Shown in pieces: positions 17,025-24,947 of a stretch of DNA of 64,000 nt. The translations under genes and the position numbers were made by a program. Within the stretch, counting starts at the first letter, position 1; each line of letters begins with the position of its first letter. The notes beneath the pieces are model-generated. The model was given only the letters and a program-made list of their open reading frames with translations, searched no databases and was not told where the DNA came from. Origin of the DNA: CAWGHZ01 sp963822575 (GTDB taxonomy: Bacteria > Pseudomonadota > Alphaproteobacteria > MPNO01 > DASWLB01); the NCBI GenBank assembly GCA_963822575.1, contig CAWGHZ010000005.1:186001-250000 (forward strand), in the 5' to 3' direction.

Positions 17025-17969
17025 CTACACCTTCTCCTTCGCGTACTTGCCGGAGATCTGCGGCGCCATGACGGCCGCGTCCTTGTGGCCCTTGTTGGCG
17101 CGTTCGAGCCGCGTTTCCTTCTCCCACTGGCGCTTGAGCTCGTCGCGGACGGAGATGCGGAGCCGGCCGAGCCCCTCTGTCTCGAGCTCCACCACGTCGC
17201 CGTCCTGGAACGCGCCGAGGCCGCGATGGTTGGTGCCCGTCGCCAGGATGTCGCCCGGATAGAGCGCGTGAATCGAGCTGATGAACTCCACGCAGCGCGG
17301 GATCTTGTGGCCCATGTCGTCGGTGTTGAAATTCTGCTTCAAAACGCCCGACACCCACAGCTTGATCTGCAGCTTCTGCGGGTCCTTGATCTCGTCCTTG
17401 GTGACGATGTAAGGGCCGATCGGCGCGAACGTGTCACGCGACTTCATCTGGTAGAACGTGTTGCCCGCGGGCGGCAGGCCGCGCGCCGAGCCGTCGATGA
17501 AGTTGACGTAGCCGAAGATGTAGTCCATCGCGTCGGCGGCCTTCACGTGGCTCGCATGCTTGCCGATGACGAGCGCCATCTCCGCCTCGCCCTCGAACAC
17601 GTTGGCGGGCACGTCGGGCAGGATCATCGTGTCGCCGTGGCCGATGATCGCGGCCGGCGACTTGTGGAAGGCGTTGATCGGGGCCGGCGCGTCGCGCGTG
17701 CCGTCCTCCATGTAGTTCACCGCCATGCAGTCGACATTGACCGGGCGCGGCAGCGGCGGGCGGATGCGCACGCTGGCGACCGGCACGCCCTTGCCCTTGG
17801 CGGCGGCGTCCTCGAGCTTCGACCGGTAGGCGTCGAACCGCTCGATCAGCCCGTTGATCAGGTCGTGCGGCCCGAGATGCGGGATGTCCTTCACGGCGGC
17901 GGAGACGTCCACCACCTCGTCGCCCCGCAGCACGCCCAGCTTGAAATCGTCGAAATACAGAATTTTCAC
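17025..17969 (-). CDS. Fumarylacetoacetate hydrolase (FAH) family protein
   Basis: A 314-residue FAH-family protein. The metal-binding carboxylates are in FEGEAEMALVIGK, and IFGYVNFIDGSARG, PIGPYIVTKDEI and GDILATGTNHRGLG are the remaining family blocks. Family members hydrolyse or hydrate diketo and oxo-pentenoate acids after aromatic ring cleavage. The start is GTG at 17969 with GGGGAGA upstream. It is divergent from the GDSL gene and converges with the acyl-CoA synthetase. The exact substrate is not readable from sequence. Confidence 0.85.
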   Translation of the reverse strand: MKILYFDDFKLGVLRGDEVVDVSAAVKDIPHLGPHDLINGLIERFDAYRSKLEDAAAKGKGVPVASVRIRPPLPRPVNVDCMAVNYMEDGTRDAPAPINAFHKSPAAIIGHGDTMILPDVPANVFEGEAEMALVIGKHASHVKAADAMDYIFGYVNFIDGSARGLPPAGNTFYQMKSRDTFAPIGPYIVTKDEIKDPQKLQIKLWVSGVLKQNFNTDDMGHKIPRCVEFISSIHALYPGDILATGTNHRGLGAFQDGDVVELETEGLGRLRISVRDELKRQWEKETRLERANKGHKDAAVMAPQISGKYAKEKV

Positions 17970-18080
17970 CGTCGGTCTCCCCTGGGATGATTGGGGCGCA
18001 TCTTGCGTCGAACGGCGCTTGAGCGCAATCGCGCACAGCGCCCGGAGGGGCTAGGATCGGACGGAAATGGGGAGGAACAC

Positions 18081-19220
18081 ATGGCCGAACGCTGGGTGGG
18101 GACGTGGGCCACGAGCCCCGTGGTGACCGAGGGGCTCGCGTTCGAGAACCAGACGCTGCGCATGATCGCGCGCATAAGCCGCGGCGGAAGCCGGCTGCGC
18201 GTCCGGCTGTCGAACGCGTGCGGGCTTTCCAAGCTCGCCATCGGGGGCGCGCGCATCGCGCTGCGCGACAAGGACGCGCGGATCGTCGCCGGGTCGGACC
18301 GCAAGCTCACCTTCAGCGGCGCCGACGCTACGGTCATTCCCGTCGGCGCACCCGTGGTGAGCGACCCGGTCGCTCTGGAGGTGCCGGCGCTCGCCGACCT
18401 CGCGGTCTCGATCTTTCTGCCGGGCCGGGTCGACGAGACGCTGCCGATCACCGGCCACGGCAACGCCCACCAGACCAACTACGTCTCGCCGCCGGGCGAT
18501 CACGCGGCCGCCGTCGACATGCCTGTCCGGCAGACCACCGAGAACTGGTACCTGGTGACGGGCATCGAGGTCGAAGCGCCGGCCGGCACGCCCGGCATCG
18601 TCTGCTTCGGCGATTCGCTGACCGACGCAAACACCTCGACGCTCGACGCCAACGCGCGCTGGCCCGACCAGCTCGCCCGCCGTTTCGCCGCGCAGGGCGG
18701 GGCGTTCCCCGGCATCATGAACCACGGCATCGGCGGCAACCGCATCGTGCACGACGGGCGCGGCGATTCCGGCGTGCGCCGGTTCGACCGCGACGTGCTG
18801 GCCCAGACCGGCGTGACGCATGCCATCGTGTTCCTCGGCATCAACGACATCCGCAACCGCAACCAGAAGCCCGACGAGGTGGTGAGCGCCGAGCAGATGA
18901 TCGCGGGGCTTCACCAGATGGCGGTCAGGGCGCGGGCGCGCGGCGTCACCATCTATGGCGCGACCCTGCTGACCTTCGAGAACGAGACCTTCCAGCCCGG
19001 CTTCTACACCGAGGCGGGCGAGGCGAAGCGCCAGGCGGTCAACGCGTGGATACGGTCGTCCGGCGCGTTCGACGCGGTGCTCGATTTCGAGAAAATTCTG
19101 CGCGACCCGGGCCACCCGACCCAGATGCTGCCCAAGTACGACGTGGGCGACCATCTGCACCCGTCGGACCTCGGCTACGTCACGCTGGGCGATGCCATCC
19201 CGCTCGATTTGTTCGCGTAA
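18081..19220 (+). CDS. SGNH/GDSL hydrolase
   Basis: A 379-residue esterase-type protein with the four SGNH blocks: GDSLTD (Ser), GIGGNRI (Gly), GINDIRN (Asn) and the terminal DHLHPSDLGY (Asp/His). About 150 residues before the GDSL block form a beta-sandwich-like domain, as in bacterial proteins annotated SGNH hydrolase-like/lysophospholipase. No signal peptide is visible from ATG 18081, which is fixed by GGGGAGG. It probably acts on esters in the cytoplasm, perhaps releasing aromatic acids for the neighbouring pathway. Confidence 0.85.
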   Translation: MAERWVGTWATSPVVTEGLAFENQTLRMIARISRGGSRLRVRLSNACGLSKLAIGGARIALRDKDARIVAGSDRKLTFSGADATVIPVGAPVVSDPVALEVPALADLAVSIFLPGRVDETLPITGHGNAHQTNYVSPPGDHAAAVDMPVRQTTENWYLVTGIEVEAPAGTPGIVCFGDSLTDANTSTLDANARWPDQLARRFAAQGGAFPGIMNHGIGGNRIVHDGRGDSGVRRFDRDVLAQTGVTHAIVFLGINDIRNRNQKPDEVVSAEQMIAGLHQMAVRARARGVTIYGATLLTFENETFQPGFYTEAGEAKRQAVNAWIRSSGAFDAVLDFEKILRDPGHPTQMLPKYDVGDHLHPSDLGYVTLGDAIPLDLFA

Positions 19221-19223
19221 ACG

Positions 19224-20273
19224 TTACGCCCCGATCGCCTTGAGGTGCGCGTCGAGCAGCGCGGCAAGCCGCTCGGGATCCTTGCGGCCCCAGCCGCATT
19301 CCGTGCCGATTCCGGCGATGTCCGCCACCGCCTGGGCGCGGTGCAGGCGCTGGCGGTTCTCCGAATCCTCGCCGGCATGGACGAGGCCGAGGATGAGGTC
19401 GCAGCCCCTCGGCAACGAAAGACCGTCGAGCGGCGCGAAATATTCGTCGTCGGTGCGGTCGTGCGGCACCGGGAGATGGAGGAACTCCACGTCGCGCTCG
19501 ATCCGGTCGATCAGGCCGCGGCACATCTCGACCGTCGTGCCGAGGTCCGACGGCTGCATCAGATGCTCGTCGCGCGGGCTGCCGTAGCAGAAATGGTAGC
19601 CGAGCTCGATGCCGTCCGGCACCGCGTCGCCGACCTGCGCGAGCTCGCCCAATATCTGGTCCTTGTAGCCGGCCGGCCGCTCGGGATAGTAGCCCTCCCA
19701 CATCAGCACCTCCTGGCACACGTCCCACTGCACGGCCACGCGGTTGTGCGGCAGGGCGTCGGCGAGGCGGGCCACCTCGCGCTCCATCGCATCGCCGAAG
19801 GCGCGCAGGAAGTCCGCCTGCGCGCGCGGGCTCACGTAGTTGTAGCCGGGGGCGAGCGGCGTCGGCAGGCAGACCTGGAACTTCACGCCGGCGGGAATGA
19901 CGCCGCCCTGCTGCAGCCGGTCGAACACGGCGAACGAGTTGCGCGCGGCGTCGGCATAGCCGATCTCGAACGCGACCGTGTCGGGATCGACGCCCGGCCG
20001 GAACCGCAGCCGCGGAATCTCGCGCAGCAGCACCCCGTCCCACTGGCGCCAGGGCAAGGGCGCGACATCGGGGTCGACCTCCATGTCGGGGTGGGCCGCG
20101 AGCATCGCCTGGATGAAGCGGATCCAGTCGGCGCGCTTGCCGGTCTCGCCGTCGGGCAGGCGGCGCAGATGCGGCCCGAGCCGGCCCGCGACGGTGCGGA
20201 ACACCTGCTCGGCATCGGCGAGCGGCACGCTGCCGACGAGATGGATGTAAGGGCGGACCTCTGACGCGCTCAT
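19224..20273 (-). CDS. Uncharacterised protein with MetE/UROD-like barrel fold
   Basis: A 349-residue protein resembling the cobalamin-independent methionine synthase C-terminal superfamily. The start YIHLVGSVPLADAE, the middle GIELGYHFCYGSPRDEHL and the end IAGIGTECGWGRKDP match the positions of the substrate and zinc sites in MetE-like barrels; a His-x-Cys pair and a late Cys are present. It lacks the MetE N-terminal domain and is far too short for methionine synthase. Stand-alone proteins of this group have unknown substrates and occur in catabolic clusters. ATG 20273 is preferred to an upstream ATG 15 bases away. Confidence is for the gene, less for the fold. Confidence 0.75.
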   Translation of the reverse strand: MSASEVRPYIHLVGSVPLADAEQVFRTVAGRLGPHLRRLPDGETGKRADWIRFIQAMLAAHPDMEVDPDVAPLPWRQWDGVLLREIPRLRFRPGVDPDTVAFEIGYADAARNSFAVFDRLQQGGVIPAGVKFQVCLPTPLAPGYNYVSPRAQADFLRAFGDAMEREVARLADALPHNRVAVQWDVCQEVLMWEGYYPERPAGYKDQILGELAQVGDAVPDGIELGYHFCYGSPRDEHLMQPSDLGTTVEMCRGLIDRIERDVEFLHLPVPHDRTDDEYFAPLDGLSLPRGCDLILGLVHAGEDSENRQRLHRAQAVADIAGIGTECGWGRKDPERLAALLDAHLKAIGA

Positions 20274-20313
20274 GCAACCTCGCAACACTGGCTGACGGGC
20301 CGAGCTTATCGAG

Positions 20314-20947
20314 CTACAGCGCCTTGCGGAAGGTGAGGTTGTAACGGCACCGCCCGGTCAGCGGATCGTCGCCATCCGTCAGTTCGGCCACGCCGTGGAA
20401 ATGAAGGCGCGATTCCCCGCCCCACACCACCACGTCGCCGTTCTCGAGCCCGATGCGCCGCGTCCGGTCGCCCCGCCCGGGACCGCCGAACAGGAAGGTG
20501 GCCGGAAGGCCGAGCGAGACGGAGACGATGGGCTGGGCGAAGTCGCGCTCGTTGCGGTCCTGGTGCAGCGTCAGCCGCGTGCCCGGCGCGTAGCGGTTGA
20601 TCAGGCAGGAATCGGGCGCAAAGCCCGCGAAACCAGCCAGCGTCGGCGGCGCGCCCGGCGAGCGACGCGAAATTCTCGGGCATCGTGGGCCACTTCAGGC
20701 CGGTCTCCGGATCGGCTTCGGCGTAGCGATAGCCCTTGCGGTCGGTGACCCAACCGGCGCGGCCGCAATTGGTCATCGCGACCGACATGGTGAAGCCGCC
20801 CGGCGTCACCATGTGGCGGAACGGCGCCGCCTCGGCGATGCGGTTCACGGCAGCGACCAGCGAAGCCGCCTCCGCCGCCGCGAAGCCGCGCAGCACCGTC
20901 GCGCCGGGCGCCAGCGCTTCGTTCCCGGCGAACAGGTCGGCCGTCAT
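20314..20947 (-). pseudogene. alkB: alkB, alkylated DNA repair dioxygenase, frameshifted by a 4-bp duplication
   Basis: The N-terminal half (MTADLFAGNEALAPGATVLR, HMVTPGGFTMSVAMTNCG) is clearly AlkB, the Fe(II)/2-oxoglutarate enzyme that removes alkyl groups from 1-methyladenine and 3-methylcytosine. At 20633-20640 the plus strand reads CCAGCCAG, a tandem 4-bp unit. Dropping one unit restores AGFAGFAPDSCLINRYAPG and a full C-terminus ending RYNLTFRKAL with TAG at 20314-20316. With both units present, translation leaves the family after about residue 112 and loses the iron-binding HxD and all C-terminal residues. The start ATG 20947 overlaps the upstream oxygenase stop by 4 bases. Confidence 0.88.
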
Positions 20948-21654
20948 GCCGCGTCGTGGAAGATGAGGCCGAGCGTCATGCGGTGGCCCGAGCGCACGCG
21001 GCTCACCCCATGGCGCAGCGCGACGCGGTGCCAGCCGCGCGCGCCCTTCTCCGGCCGCTCGTTGACGGCGAAGATCACCGCCTCGCCCCGGTCGAGCGGC
21101 ACCACCTCGGCGCGCGACTGCATGCGCGGGCGCGACTCCGTCAGCACGAACTCGCCGCCGGTGAAGTCGCGCCCGGGCGCCGAGAGCAGCATTGTCGCCT
21201 GCAGCGGAAAGTGCAGCGCGCCGTAGAGGTCGCGGTGCAGGCGGTTGTAGTCGCCCGCGCCGTACTTGAGCAGCAGCGGAGTCGGGCGCGTCTGGCCGGC
21301 CGCGTGGCAGCGCTCAAGGTATCCGCCGAGCGTCGGCGGGTAGTCCGAAGCGCCGCCGAGCCGTTCGGCCCACCGGTTGGCGATGGCGGCGAGCGGCGGG
21401 TAGAGCGACTCGCGGAGCCGCGCGACCGGAACCGGCAGGGGATAGGCGAAATACTTGTATTCGCCCATTCCGTAGCCGTGCCGCGCCATGACGACGCGGC
21501 TGCGGAACTCCGCCGTATCGTAGAGCGCCGCCAGTGCCGCGCATTCGTCCGGCGCGAGGAGCGGCCCGGTGGTGGCGTAGCCGTCGGCGTCGACCCCGGC
21601 GGCGATCCGGTCCCAGTCGAGCGCGCGGGCCGGCGCGTCGAGAACCGTGCTCAT
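20944..21654 (-). CDS. 2OG-Fe(II) oxygenase in the alkylation repair operon
   Basis: A 236-residue prolyl-hydroxylase-like dioxygenase. The iron ligands appear as HRD (in YNRLHRDLYG) and a distal His in VRSGHRMTLG, with Arg for 2-oxoglutarate. The segment GGEFVLTESRPRMQSR matches the double-stranded beta-helix core. ATG 21654 overlaps the stop of ada (ATGA), and its own stop overlaps the alkB start, so the three genes are translationally coupled. The neighbourhood suggests a second oxidative repair or demethylation activity, but the substrate is unknown. Confidence 0.85.
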   Translation of the reverse strand: MSTVLDAPARALDWDRIAAGVDADGYATTGPLLAPDECAALAALYDTAEFRSRVVMARHGYGMGEYKYFAYPLPVPVARLRESLYPPLAAIANRWAERLGGASDYPPTLGGYLERCHAAGQTRPTPLLLKYGAGDYNRLHRDLYGALHFPLQATMLLSAPGRDFTGGEFVLTESRPRMQSRAEVVPLDRGEAVIFAVNERPEKGARGWHRVALRHGVSRVRSGHRMTLGLIFHDAA

Positions 21655-22721
21655 CGCGCCTCGCGGTCGAGCAGCTTGCGCTTGCGCTCGATGCCCCAGC
21701 GATAGCCGGCGAGCCGACCGTCGCCCGCCACCACGCGGTGGCACGGCACGGCGACGGCGAGCTTGTTGGCGGCGCAGGCACCGGCCACGGCACGCGCCCC
21801 GTCCTTGACGCCGAGGGCGCTCGCGATCTCGGCATAGGTCTTGGTCGTGCCGGGCGGGATGGCGCGCAGCGCCTGCCAGACGCGGCGCTGAAACGACGTG
21901 CCGCGGATGTCGAGCGGCAGACCGAGCCCGGCCGACGGGTCGTCAACCAGCGCCACCACAGCCGCGACCGTCCGGGCGAAGTCCGGCCCCGCCTCGGCAA
22001 GCGCCGCGCGCGGGAAGCGCTTGGCGAGTTCCGCCGCCAGCGACTTCGCGTCGTCGCCGAGCTGGATGGCGCAGATGCCCCGGTCGGTGCCGGCGACCAG
22101 CACCTTGCCGAGCGACGACGCGCCGACCGCGTAGCGGATCGTCTCGCCCGCCCCGCCCTTGCGCCAGGCACCCGGCGTCATGCCCAGCATGGCGGGCGCG
22201 GCCTCGTAGAACCGGCCGGACGAGTTGAACCCCGCGTCGTAGATCGCCGCGGTGACCGAGGACGCCGCGCCGAGCCCGTCCTGCACGCGCCGCTGGCGCT
22301 GGCCGGCAGCGTAGGCGCTCGGCGTCACCCCGGCGACGCGGCGGAACAGCCGGTGGAAGTGGCCCGGGCTGAGCCCGGAAGCGGCGGCGAGGGCGGCGAG
22401 GTCGGGCGCTGTCTCGGCCTCCTCGATCGTGCGGCAGGCGGCGGCGACCAGCGCGGCCTCGCGCGCGGCGCGCGGCGGCTCGTCCGGGCGGCAGCGCTTG
22501 CACGGGCGGAACCCGGCGCGCCGGGCGGCCGCCGCGTCCAGGTGGAACGCCACGTTCTCGCGCCGCGGCGGGCGGGCGGCGCAGGACGGGCGGCAATAGA
22601 CGCCGGTCGAGGCCACCGAATAGAGGAAATGTCCGTCGGCTTCCGGGGCGCGGGCGAGCACGGCACGCCAGCGTTCGGCATCGGTCGCGTAGGGCGCGGC
22701 TTGGGCGAGCATGGTAGACAT
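21651..22721 (-). CDS. ada: Ada: adaptive-response regulator and methylated-DNA methyltransferase
   Basis: A full-length 356-residue Ada. The N-terminal zinc domain has the phosphotriester-accepting Cys set (GVYCRPSCAAR ... FRPCKRC), followed by an AraC-type helix-turn-helix (ALAAASGLSPGHFHRLF) and the O6-methylguanine transferase domain with the acceptor VPCHRVVAGDG and RWG near the end. Methylation of the N-terminal Cys turns Ada into an activator of its own operon. The start ATG 22721 has AGGAGG upstream. It is the first gene of ada, 2OG oxygenase, alkB. Confidence 0.95.
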   Translation of the reverse strand: MSTMLAQAAPYATDAERWRAVLARAPEADGHFLYSVASTGVYCRPSCAARPPRRENVAFHLDAAAARRAGFRPCKRCRPDEPPRAAREAALVAAACRTIEEAETAPDLAALAAASGLSPGHFHRLFRRVAGVTPSAYAAGQRQRRVQDGLGAASSVTAAIYDAGFNSSGRFYEAAPAMLGMTPGAWRKGGAGETIRYAVGASSLGKVLVAGTDRGICAIQLGDDAKSLAAELAKRFPRAALAEAGPDFARTVAAVVALVDDPSAGLGLPLDIRGTSFQRRVWQALRAIPPGTTKTYAEIASALGVKDGARAVAGACAANKLAVAVPCHRVVAGDGRLAGYRWGIERKRKLLDREAR

Positions 22722-22803
22722 CGGTCCCTCCTAATATCTGACGCGGACGAGGGACAATCTAGGGGCGGATCAAGGAGGCTACACTCCGCCCCTTGCGCGG
22801 CAA

Positions 22804-23445
22804 TCAGCCTTTGCTCTTTTCCTTGGCGTCGAGGTCGTCGAGCCGGCGCTTCATGCGCGCGAGTTCGGCCTTGAGGTCGGCCAGCGTCTCGTCCGACGGG
22901 GGCTTCTCGCCCGCCCCGGCGCCCCCCGCGGCGTCGGCCGCACCGGGCGCGCCGGTTGGCCCCTTCGCGGCCGCGAAGGGCTGGAACATGCGCATCGTGT
23001 TCTCGAAGAGAGCGAGGTTGCGCCGGCTCATTTCGTCGATGTCGCCGAACGGGAACATGCCCCCGAATGCGCCGGTCATCGTCTTGCGCATCTCCTCCTG
23101 GTTCTGGGAGAAGCCGCGCAGCGCGAAATCGAGGTATTGCGCCAGCATGCCCTGGAGGTTGTCGCCGTAGAATGCGATCAGCCGGCGCAAAAAGCTGATC
23201 GGCAGCAGGTTCTGGCCCTTCGCTTCCTCCTCGACGATGATCTGGGTGAGGACCGAGCGGGTGATGTCCTCGCCGGACTTGGCATCCTTGACCACGAATT
23301 CCACGCCGTCCTTGACCATGCGGCACAGGTCTTCGAGCGTGACGTAGCTGGAACTCTTGGTATTGTAGAGCCTGCGGTTGGCGTATTTCTTGACGACCAC
23401 CGGCCCGTCGGCGGACCCGTTGGCCTTAACACCCTCGTCAGACAT
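22804..23445 (-). CDS. phaR: PhaR, polyhydroxyalkanoate synthesis repressor
   Basis: A 213-residue protein with the PHA-accumulation-regulator DNA-binding domain (VVKKYANRRLYNTKSSSYVT, residues 17-36 onward) and the PHB_acc helical region (GQNLLPISFLRRLIAFYGDN). An Ala/Gly/Pro linker and a C-terminal helix follow. PhaR represses phasin and its own gene and is released by binding nascent PHA. ATG 23445 is chosen because the domain begins right after it; a very long open frame upstream is antisense or spans other genes. It is divergent from the PHA synthase pair. Confidence 0.93.
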   Translation of the reverse strand: MSDEGVKANGSADGPVVVKKYANRRLYNTKSSSYVTLEDLCRMVKDGVEFVVKDAKSGEDITRSVLTQIIVEEEAKGQNLLPISFLRRLIAFYGDNLQGMLAQYLDFALRGFSQNQEEMRKTMTGAFGGMFPFGDIDEMSRRNLALFENTMRMFQPFAAAKGPTGAPGAADAAGGAGAGEKPPSDETLADLKAELARMKRRLDDLDAKEKSKG

Positions 23446-23570
23446 CGCGCGCAACTCCGAACCTGTGGCGCTTGTTGTTTTGACATTGTAACCGATCGGC
23501 ATGAAGAATGCTGCAATGCATAATCGCAACGCTGCGTCGCAAAATCCCGGCCGAAAGAGCCCCCTAACCC
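23446..23570. promoter_or_regulatory. Divergent phaR / PHA synthase promoter region
   Basis: The 125-bp gap is AT-richer than its surroundings. On the plus strand TTGACA (23480-23485) with AAGAAT 18 bases later is a fair sigma-70 promoter for the PhaE-like gene. To the right lies a TGC-rich cluster (GCTGCAATGCATAATCGCAA, 23510-23529, and CGCTGCG soon after), of the type bound by PhaR of Paracoccus. Auto- and cross-regulation by PhaR is inferred from these motifs. Confidence 0.5.
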
Positions 23571-23927
23571 ATGGCCGAGCCGCCCGAAATCGACGATCTG
23601 GTGCGCCGCTACCTGGATCTGTGGCAGCAGCAGCTCTCCGCCTGGGCGCAGGATCCGGCGCTCGCCCGCCAGTGGGGCGCGCTAATGGCGCTCGCCGGCC
23701 GCTGGCCGGGCTTCGCCCCGCCGGGCGTCCCGCCCGGTGCGGCCGCGCCTGATGGCGGTCAGGCAGGGGCCGCGGCCACTGGCGCTGCACCTGATGGCGG
23801 CGGCGGCGATCTCGATCGGCTCGCGCAGCATCTGGCCGATCTGGAGCGCCGAGTCGAGCGGCTGGAGCCCCGCCCTCGCCCCCGAAGCGCAAAGCCTCGC
23901 AGCCCGGCTCGCAAGCGCAAACCGTGA
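23571..23927 (+). CDS. Small PhaE-like protein upstream of the PHA synthase
   Basis: A 118-residue protein with an N-terminal amphipathic region (DDLVRRYLDLWQQQLSAWAQ), a Gly/Ala/Pro linker, a heptad-patterned coiled coil (LDRLAQHLADLERRVERLE) and a basic Arg/Lys/Pro tail. The layout is that of PhaE-type subunits or PHA granule-associated proteins that partner short class III synthases, but similarity is only in architecture. It overlaps the N-terminal part of the PhaC-like frame by up to about 190 bases. It is probably co-translated with it. Confidence 0.6.
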   Translation: MAEPPEIDDLVRRYLDLWQQQLSAWAQDPALARQWGALMALAGRWPGFAPPGVPPGAAAPDGGQAGAAATGAAPDGGGGDLDRLAQHLADLERRVERLEPRPRPRSAKPRSPARKRKP

Positions 23928-24945
23928 GGCGCTGGCGGCATCGCTCGATCGTGAATCGCGCCGCCGGCTGGACGAGTTCCTGACCGGGATCGAGACCTAC
24001 CGCACGCACCCGTATGCCCGCGCCCTTGCCGACCCGCCGGTCCTGTGGGCGGAGAGCGCGACGCGGCTCCTGGATTACGGGCGGGCGGGCGCGCGCCCGG
24101 TGCTGGTCGTCCCGTCCCTCGTCAACCGCGCCTACGTGCTCGACCTCGACGCCGACACCTCGTTCGTCCGTCACCTGGCCGGACAAGGCCTGCGGCCCCT
24201 TTTGGTCGACTGGGGCGCGCCCCGGGCGGTGGAGCGCGATTTCACCCTGACCGATTATGTCGCCGGGCGGCTCGGCCGGGCCATGGATGCCGTCGGCGAG
24301 CGGGTCGCGCTGGTCGGGTACTGCATGGGCGGCCTCCTGGCGCTGGCGCTGGCGCAGTTGCGGCCGCGCGACGTCGCCGGGATCGCGCTCCTGGCCACGC
24401 CGTGGGACTTCCATGCCGCGACCGGCGGGCCGCACCCGGTTCTTGCCGCGCTGGGGCCAGGGCTGGGCGGGCTGGTCGCGGCGCTGGGCGAGCTGCCCGT
24501 CGACGTGATCCAGGCGCTGTTCTTCGCCCTCGACCCGGTGCAAAGCTGGACCAAGTTCCGCGCCTTCGGCCGGCTCGACCCGGCGTCGGAGGCGGCCCGC
24601 CGCTTCGTCGCGCTGGAGGACTGGGCGAACGACGGGGTGCCACTGGCCGGCCCGGTGGCGCGCGAATGCCTCGCCGGCTGGTACGGCGAGAACGCGCCCG
24701 CTCGCGGCGAATGGCGCATCGCAGGCGCCGCTGTGCGTCCCGAGACGCTCGACATTCCGAGCCTGCACCTGATTCCGGCGCGCGACCGCATCGTGCCGCC
24801 CGAATCCGCCCGGGCGCTTGCCGCCACCATGAAAGGCGCGACGGTGCTGATTCCCGCGGCCGGCCATGTCGGCATGGCCGTCGGCAGCCGGGCCCGCGCC
24901 GCCGTCTGGCAGCCGGTGGCGGACTGGCTGGCCGCGCTGGGCTGA
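23737..24945 (+). CDS. Short PHA synthase-like alpha/beta hydrolase (PhaC family)
   Basis: The lipase-like box is GYCMGG with Cys as nucleophile, which marks PHA synthases rather than ordinary lipases. The Asp is in PARDRIVPPE and the His in AAGHVGMAVG. HPYARALADPPVLWAE starts the conserved part, and WTKFRAFGRLDP is a typical synthase segment. Its size (about 350-400 residues) is that of class III PhaC. The true start is uncertain: ATGs at 23752 and 23794 lie inside the upstream gene without ribosome sites, and conserved sequence begins only near 23930. Translational coupling to the PhaE-like gene is likely. Confidence 0.8.
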   Translation: MRPRLMAVRQGPRPLALHLMAAAAISIGSRSIWPIWSAESSGWSPALAPEAQSLAARLASANREALAASLDRESRRRLDEFLTGIETYRTHPYARALADPPVLWAESATRLLDYGRAGARPVLVVPSLVNRAYVLDLDADTSFVRHLAGQGLRPLLVDWGAPRAVERDFTLTDYVAGRLGRAMDAVGERVALVGYCMGGLLALALAQLRPRDVAGIALLATPWDFHAATGGPHPVLAALGPGLGGLVAALGELPVDVIQALFFALDPVQSWTKFRAFGRLDPASEAARRFVALEDWANDGVPLAGPVARECLAGWYGENAPARGEWRIAGAAVRPETLDIPSLHLIPARDRIVPPESARALAATMKGATVLIPAAGHVGMAVGSRARAAVWQPVADWLAALG

Positions 24946-24947
24946 GC

